Source of the DNA: Paenibacillus pabuli
GTDB taxonomy: Bacteria > Bacillota > Bacilli > Paenibacillales > Paenibacillaceae
Direction of reading: 5' to 3'
Assembly (NCBI RefSeq): GCF_039831995.1
Contig: NZ_JBDOIO010000001.1
Coordinates: forward strand, 256,511 to 320,510
Length of the DNA: 64,000 nt
Program-made: the position numbers and the translations under genes
The notes under the pieces: model-generated
Databases searched by the model: none
What the model was told of the DNA's origin: nothing
Seen by the model: only the letters and a program-made list of their open reading frames with translations
In this document: one piece after another, positions 60,594 through 64,000 of the stretch
How the letters are laid out: each line of letters begins with the position of its first letter
How positions within the stretch are numbered: position 1 is the stretch's first letter

Positions 60594-60896
60594 ATGGAAA
60601 AGTTATTACAAACAATACTCAGTGCGACTGAATCTTTCAAGCTACATAATTTAAGCGTCTATGTAGAATCTGACGATATTGGGTATTTATCGATACATCA
60701 TATCGAAGGCGGTCTTCCTCTATTACTGATTAACCGTATGGACAAAGCTTATGCTATCCAGGACGAATCTTTCGATGGTATTATGGGTATTGGCAAGCTA
60801 TTGATAAGCCAGGGATATAATGTATATTCTCCTGAACGGTTCATACTTCTTTATGATACACCTTTGGAGGTACTCGATGTTAGAAGTCGCCCATAG
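60594..60896 (+). CDS. hypothetical protein, 100 aa
   Basis: ATG 60594 with AAAGGGG. Soluble, mixed alpha/beta. The last 20 bases overlap the next gene, whose ribosome binding site TTGGAGG lies inside it. Unknown function. Confidence 0.55.
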   Translation: MEKLLQTILSATESFKLHNLSVYVESDDIGYLSIHHIEGGLPLLLINRMDKAYAIQDESFDGIMGIGKLLISQGYNVYSPERFILLYDTPLEVLDVRSRP

Positions 60897-61140
60897 TGGA
60901 AATATATTCGCTTGGATATTTTTACTGCTTTCATTTTTATTCGCCTATGGTCTACTTTGGAACAAGGATTTTGTAGTAAACAGAGATAAGAGATTTCTAC
61001 GAATTAAAACTTTTGATCGACATTATATGTACCCTTTCATGACACCTTATATCTTAAGGATTATTTTACGGTTGAGGGCAATTGTGGCGATTATTGTTTG
61101 TTATAAGGTAGCTTCACAGATTGCTATTTATATGACATAA
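60877..61140 (+). CDS. small membrane protein, 87 aa
   Basis: ATG 60877 with TTGGAGG (60865-60870). Two hydrophobic helices (IFAWIFLLLSFLFAYGLLW and LRAIVAIIVCYKVASQIAIY) with a basic loop (NRDKRFLRIKTFDRH) that should be cytoplasmic. Terminator follows directly. Confidence 0.55.
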   Translation: MLEVAHSGNIFAWIFLLLSFLFAYGLLWNKDFVVNRDKRFLRIKTFDRHYMYPFMTPYILRIILRLRAIVAIIVCYKVASQIAIYMT

Positions 61141-61144
61141 TTCC

Positions 61145-61172
61145 GGCCATCGCTTATGCGGTGGTTTTTTAT
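61145..61172 (+). terminator. Rho-independent terminator
   Basis: GCCATCGC / GCGGTGGT stem, TTAT loop, TTTTTT tail. Confidence 0.85.
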
Positions 61173-61534
61173 ATGTAAGAAAATGTTAGAAAATGTATGC
61201 GAGAAAGTGGAAAAAACGAGGGAAAAAGGTTGAAAAATGAGACAAACCCTTAAAATTTCTTATAGGTAGTAGTAATGCTGAGGTATTTGAAAGTTGTCGT
61301 TTGATTTTACTCTCCATTAAGGCGTTAATATTGCCTGATAATTAGGTAAATGTAGGAAAGGGAAAACGGCTAAGGGCTTGAAAAGCTAAAAACAAGTACT
61401 TTATCTCGTCTATATCTTTTCTAATATATCAACTACTTCTGATACCACAAAACTTCAAGACCAAATATCTGAAACCGTGAAAGGATCGATGAATTATGTA
61501 TAAAACATAATCTATCCCTCTGGAGGTTAATAAC
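61173..61534. other. 360-bp noncoding region
   Basis: No gene seen. A-rich, purine-rich first half (several GAAAATG/GAGGGAAAAAGG stretches) and no clear inverted repeat. A weak promoter candidate (TTGAAA 61378, 17-base spacer, TTATCT) is the only signal that I see. Confidence 0.35.
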
Positions 61535-62083
61535 ATGACAAACATCTATGCATTTCCTAAAAACGACCGTAACGAGGGGAGAACGGAAAAAATGACAAAC
61601 AACAATCTATATATCTACTTTGACTGCCGCGAGGTGAACGGAATTACTTGTGGGGCTGCTATATATCAACGTGAGGGTTCAGCTGTAGACTTGCACAAGA
61701 AATTTGTATCTTTCGATAAGGTTCAAGGTGAGAACAATTTCCATCACTCTTTCAAGGCATTAATCGTGGGGCTTCAGGCATACCTTGAAATTGCTAATCG
61801 ATATCCTAACCATAATATCACACTGATGAATCAAAATAAGCAGATTTTCACTTGGTTAGAAGAAGGCGTAAATAATCCAGCTTATGCGGAACTGCTTGAC
61901 GAAGTGGACGAGTTGTTGGCACGGATGGACTTGAGCAAGCTTCGTTCTAAGGTAATTGAAGGTAAAGCTAATCGTGCAAAAAAATTATTGATGGCGATTA
62001 AGGAGAAAGCTGGGGATCGACCAATGAACCTCTCTCGTATTCAAGAACGACAAACTTCTGTACGCCGTCTGAAAATGGGGTAA
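61535..62083 (+). CDS. hypothetical protein with possible RNase H-like fold, 182 aa
   Basis: ATG 61535 with CTGGAGG; an internal ATG at 61591 has its own strong site (GAGGGGAGAACGG), so two forms may be made. The strand LYIYFDCREVNGITCGAAIY, a middle helix ALIVGLQAYLEIAN and the strand NITLMNQNK recall the RNase HI order, but the catalytic acidic set is incomplete, so I do not call it a nuclease. Basic C-terminus. Confidence 0.5.
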   Translation: MTNIYAFPKNDRNEGRTEKMTNNNLYIYFDCREVNGITCGAAIYQREGSAVDLHKKFVSFDKVQGENNFHHSFKALIVGLQAYLEIANRYPNHNITLMNQNKQIFTWLEEGVNNPAYAELLDEVDELLARMDLSKLRSKVIEGKANRAKKLLMAIKEKAGDRPMNLSRIQERQTSVRRLKMG

Positions 62084-62091
62084 TTATTTAA

Positions 62092-62472
62092 ATGATAAAC
62101 GCAAACGATCTTGTCCTTTTTCTACAGGATAAAGGACATGACGTTCAGCTGATGGACAACGCTATTCGAATAGATCAAAATGTATTTATTATATACACGC
62201 AGTTTCATATCTATTCCGATAATAGTTGGAACTTGATCAATAGTATTCGTGATTTAAGGTTTAGTTCCGGTAAAGGGACTGATTATATTTTAATTGGTGC
62301 AGGGTTAGCATTTGCTTTTACTCTCACTAATAACATCATTTACGACGAAGAATTTTATTTCGCGGATAGAAACGAAGCTGAACTTTACACTAACTATCTG
62401 AACCCTGATATTTGCGAAAACTTTTTCGATATTGGGAAATATGTAAATTTACTTGAAATGGTCGCAGCATAA
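62092..62472 (+). CDS. hypothetical protein, 126 aa
   Basis: ATG 62092, 8 bases after the previous stop. Beta-rich soluble protein with an early DKGHDVQLMDNAIRID segment, similar in style to the GQKAEVRDGKLFIDG segment of the 52-aa protein at 63099, which suggests a shared small domain. Unknown function. Confidence 0.55.
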   Translation: MINANDLVLFLQDKGHDVQLMDNAIRIDQNVFIIYTQFHIYSDNSWNLINSIRDLRFSSGKGTDYILIGAGLAFAFTLTNNIIYDEEFYFADRNEAELYTNYLNPDICENFFDIGKYVNLLEMVAA

Positions 62473-62635
62473 CATTAAAAATTATGTTCAGTCTTAACAC
62501 ATGAACTTTCAGACGAAGCCAGTTTTTGCTGAATACTTTATAAATAAATAACATCTCTGAGCAAGAAGTGGAACTCACATAACTTAGTGGACTGAACTTA
62601 AGACTAAAAACTTAAGGTCTGGTGGGAAATTCACA

Positions 62636-62959
62636 ATGGAAAATAGTCGTACTAATGCATACACTCTAGACGTACCAGTTATCGAAGTACTCGAACATGG
62701 TGAGATTCTTGATTATATGCTTGCTGTAATTGAGGAATGTAATGTATCTAATAAGAATGAATTAATGGAAGCGCTCCGGCAAATGAGTACATCGTCGCTG
62801 CTCGCACACTATCCTGATGTAAGGGAATTATATTCACTTCATATCAGGAACGAAGCACTTTCTGTGATGTGTGAAGAGGTACAGGAAATTGGGCCTGATG
62901 CCTTTATGAAGAAATACTTGGAGGGTGCGAACAGTGACGAAACTAAAAATTATCATTGA
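62636..62959 (+). CDS. hypothetical helical protein, 107 aa
   Basis: ATG 62636 with GGTGGG. Acidic, mostly helical (HGEILDYMLAVIEECNVSNK, SVMCEEVQEIGPDAF). Overlaps the next gene by 26 bases. No family recognised. Confidence 0.55.
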   Translation: MENSRTNAYTLDVPVIEVLEHGEILDYMLAVIEECNVSNKNELMEALRQMSTSSLLAHYPDVRELYSLHIRNEALSVMCEEVQEIGPDAFMKKYLEGANSDETKNYH

Positions 62960-63077
62960 GTATGACGGGTGTAAACCTATTGTTCATGAAACAACTCTTG
63001 ATATTCGAAAAGTGGATCTGATTAATCGAAGTTCCAACTTGCCTAAACCGAAAACTGTTCGAAGAATTTTACACTAA
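62934..63077 (+). CDS. small protein, 47 aa
   Basis: GTG 62934 with GGAGGG (8-base spacing) inside the previous gene. Product starts MTKLKIIIEYDGCKPIVHET and ends in a basic segment (PKPKTVRRILH). The good binding site and the overlap make it a probable real gene. Confidence 0.5.
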   Translation: MTKLKIIIEYDGCKPIVHETTLDIRKVDLINRSSNLPKPKTVRRILH

Positions 63078-63098
63078 TTTACGAAAGAGGTAACTGAT

Positions 63099-63257
63099 AT
63101 GTCAATTAACGAAATCGCTAAGGATTTAACGGCAAAGGGTCAGAAAGCTGAAGTACGTGACGGTAAACTGTTTATCGATGGGATTCATATCCCTGTTGTT
63201 GCTAAGGAAGATCAGCCATATATGAGCGACTGTCCTAACGGAGTATGTAACATTTAA
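63099..63257 (+). CDS. small protein, 52 aa
   Basis: ATG 63099 with AAAGAGG. Begins MSINEIAKDLTAKGQKAEVR and ends in CPNGVCNI, a possible two-Cys metal or redox site. Unknown function. Confidence 0.5.
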   Translation: MSINEIAKDLTAKGQKAEVRDGKLFIDGIHIPVVAKEDQPYMSDCPNGVCNI

Positions 63258-63281
63258 TTTGATGTACGGGGAGGATTTATA

Positions 63282-63509
63282 TTGTTTGCAATCGTAGTAT
63301 TTCACTCGAGTAGCAATTTGACTGAAATTGCTTATGGAACTGAGGAACAGGTTGATTATGCAATTAATTATATGGATCCTTTCGCCGAACACTTTAGTAA
63401 ATATACCTTTGAGACAACTGATGCTGTAAGAACAGCTGTATTCAATGTTATGGCGAATATTGAAGCTTGTAAGCTTATCAACTTGGAGAAGTCATCGTCA
63501 AGTGAATAA
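63282..63509 (+). CDS. hypothetical protein, 75 aa
   Basis: TTG 63282 with GGGGAGG. Small alpha/beta protein (FAIVVFHSSSNLTEIAYGTE). No family recognised. Confidence 0.5.
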   Translation: MFAIVVFHSSSNLTEIAYGTEEQVDYAINYMDPFAEHFSKYTFETTDAVRTAVFNVMANIEACKLINLEKSSSSE

Positions 63510-63547
63510 TTACAAACACACTATAACACTTTAGGAGGATGTTCCTG

Positions 63548-63751
63548 ATGGCGATCCTGAGTAGTAAATCGGGTAATCTCATTAACACATCGGATTTCAC
63601 CTGTGGCGAGTGCGGAAACTTGACTATCCCTTTACCTCGTCGAAGGCATCATAAAGGTAAATCGTGCAAGAAAGACGGGCATGTAAAACATTTATGGTGT
63701 CACCATTGTAAAAAGGTAACTGCACAAATAGAAAAGATCCGGCGTCATTAA
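63548..63751 (+). CDS. zinc-ribbon protein, 67 aa
   Basis: ATG 63548 (AGGAGG 63533-63538; the ATG at 63539 abuts it). FTCGECGN and LWCHHCKK give a CxxC...CxxC zinc ribbon, with a very basic middle (PRRRHHKGKSCKKDGHVKH). Probably nucleic-acid binding. Terminator downstream. Confidence 0.65.
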   Translation: MAILSSKSGNLINTSDFTCGECGNLTIPLPRRRHHKGKSCKKDGHVKHLWCHHCKKVTAQIEKIRRH

Positions 63752-63810
63752 TAGGCGCTGAATCTTACAATAATAATCAGGCATTCGAACAACCGTTAGA
63801 TGCTTAAATA

Positions 63811-63836
63811 AGGGCACCTAACCTGGTGCCTTTTTT
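63811..63836 (+). terminator. Rho-independent terminator
   Basis: GGCACC / GGTGCC stem (AGGGCACC...), 6-base loop, TTTTTT tail. Confidence 0.85.
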
Positions 63837-63923
63837 GATGTCCCAAATAAATCGTTTAAATTAGGTAGTAAGTGAAAGAATGCGGAATAAATTGTAATGT
63901 AAAAATGAAAGAGGTCGATAATT

Positions 63924-64000
63924 TTGTATAAGTTAATCACAGTATCTCCAACACCAGCACTGGGGGTTTCATTAAAAATTAGGAACTACGATATGTTGGA
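63924..64000 (+). CDS. N-terminal fragment of an unknown protein
   Basis: TTG 63924 with AGAGG upstream; the frame MYKLITVSPTPALGVSLKIR continues to the end of the window. No motif visible. Confidence 0.45.
   Translation, partial: MYKLITVSPTPALGVSLKIRNYDML

Noticed and set aside
1..64000. tRNA, rRNA, transposase/insertion sequence, integrase, relaxase and toxin-antitoxin genes
   Set aside because: I looked for these on both strands and saw no sequence that supports any of them in this window.

Overview
The window is a compact, AT-rich, gene-dense stretch of Bacillota (Firmicutes, class Bacilli) type. Evidence for this is the strong AGGAGG-type ribosome binding sites, frequent TTG and GTG starts, consensus sigma-A promoters, short hairpin-plus-T terminators, and a CheY of Bacillus/Paenibacillus type. 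Every gene I can support lies on the + strand. There are no rRNA or tRNA genes, no ordinary metabolic operons and no recognisable capsid, tail or terminase genes. I read it as part of a large extrachromosomal element, most likely a big conjugative plasmid or plasmid-like mobile element with a virus-like, largely self-encoded replisome.

Layout. 1-11.3 kb: small unknown genes, a DnaX clamp-loader subunit, a duplicated protein with two HU/IHF-like repeats, a membrane/coiled-coil/bactofilin cluster, a HAD phosphatase, dUTPase, a GNAT acetyltransferase, a lipoprotein and a YdjM-type membrane protein. 11.4-34.5 kb: a Gram-positive type IV secretion/conjugation block. It holds three secreted or membrane proteins including an 1820-residue VirB6/TrbL-like polytopic protein, a VirB3/TcpE-like membrane protein, a CpaE/TadZ-like ATPase, a 1042-residue coiled-coil protein, a VirB4 ATPase, a membrane-anchored M23 peptidase, a lipoprotein and two related FtsK-type ATPases (the larger one is the coupling-protein candidate). 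34.6-51.4 kb: a replication/repair block. It holds a DEDDh exonuclease, an SF2 helicase, a DnaC/DnaI-like loader, a DnaB-like helicase, a 3D-domain cell-wall protein, a primase zinc finger without a catalytic core, a RuvC-like nuclease, a NAD+-dependent DNA ligase split into two separated genes, a ParB-HNH fusion, an EAL phosphodiesterase and a HolA-like clamp-loader subunit. 51.5-64 kb: a sigma-factor-like protein, many small unknown genes, a CheY response regulator, a protein of eight tandem helix-turn-helix-like repeats, a minimal family A DNA polymerase, and small zinc-binding proteins.

How it may work together. DnaX, HolA-like, DnaB, loader, primase finger, PolA, exonuclease, ligase, RuvC and dUTPase could replicate the element with limited help from the host. 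The T4SS block with FtsK-type ATPases would move DNA between cells. CheY and the EAL enzyme are host-behaviour genes (motility and c-di-GMP) and may alter the host's motile or sessile state; that is inference. A sigma-like protein and a promoter/repeat module shared by two distant loci hint at element-specific transcription control. Several operons begin with very short ORFs that overlap the next start codon, which suggests translational coupling. Roughly half of the genes have no function I can name.
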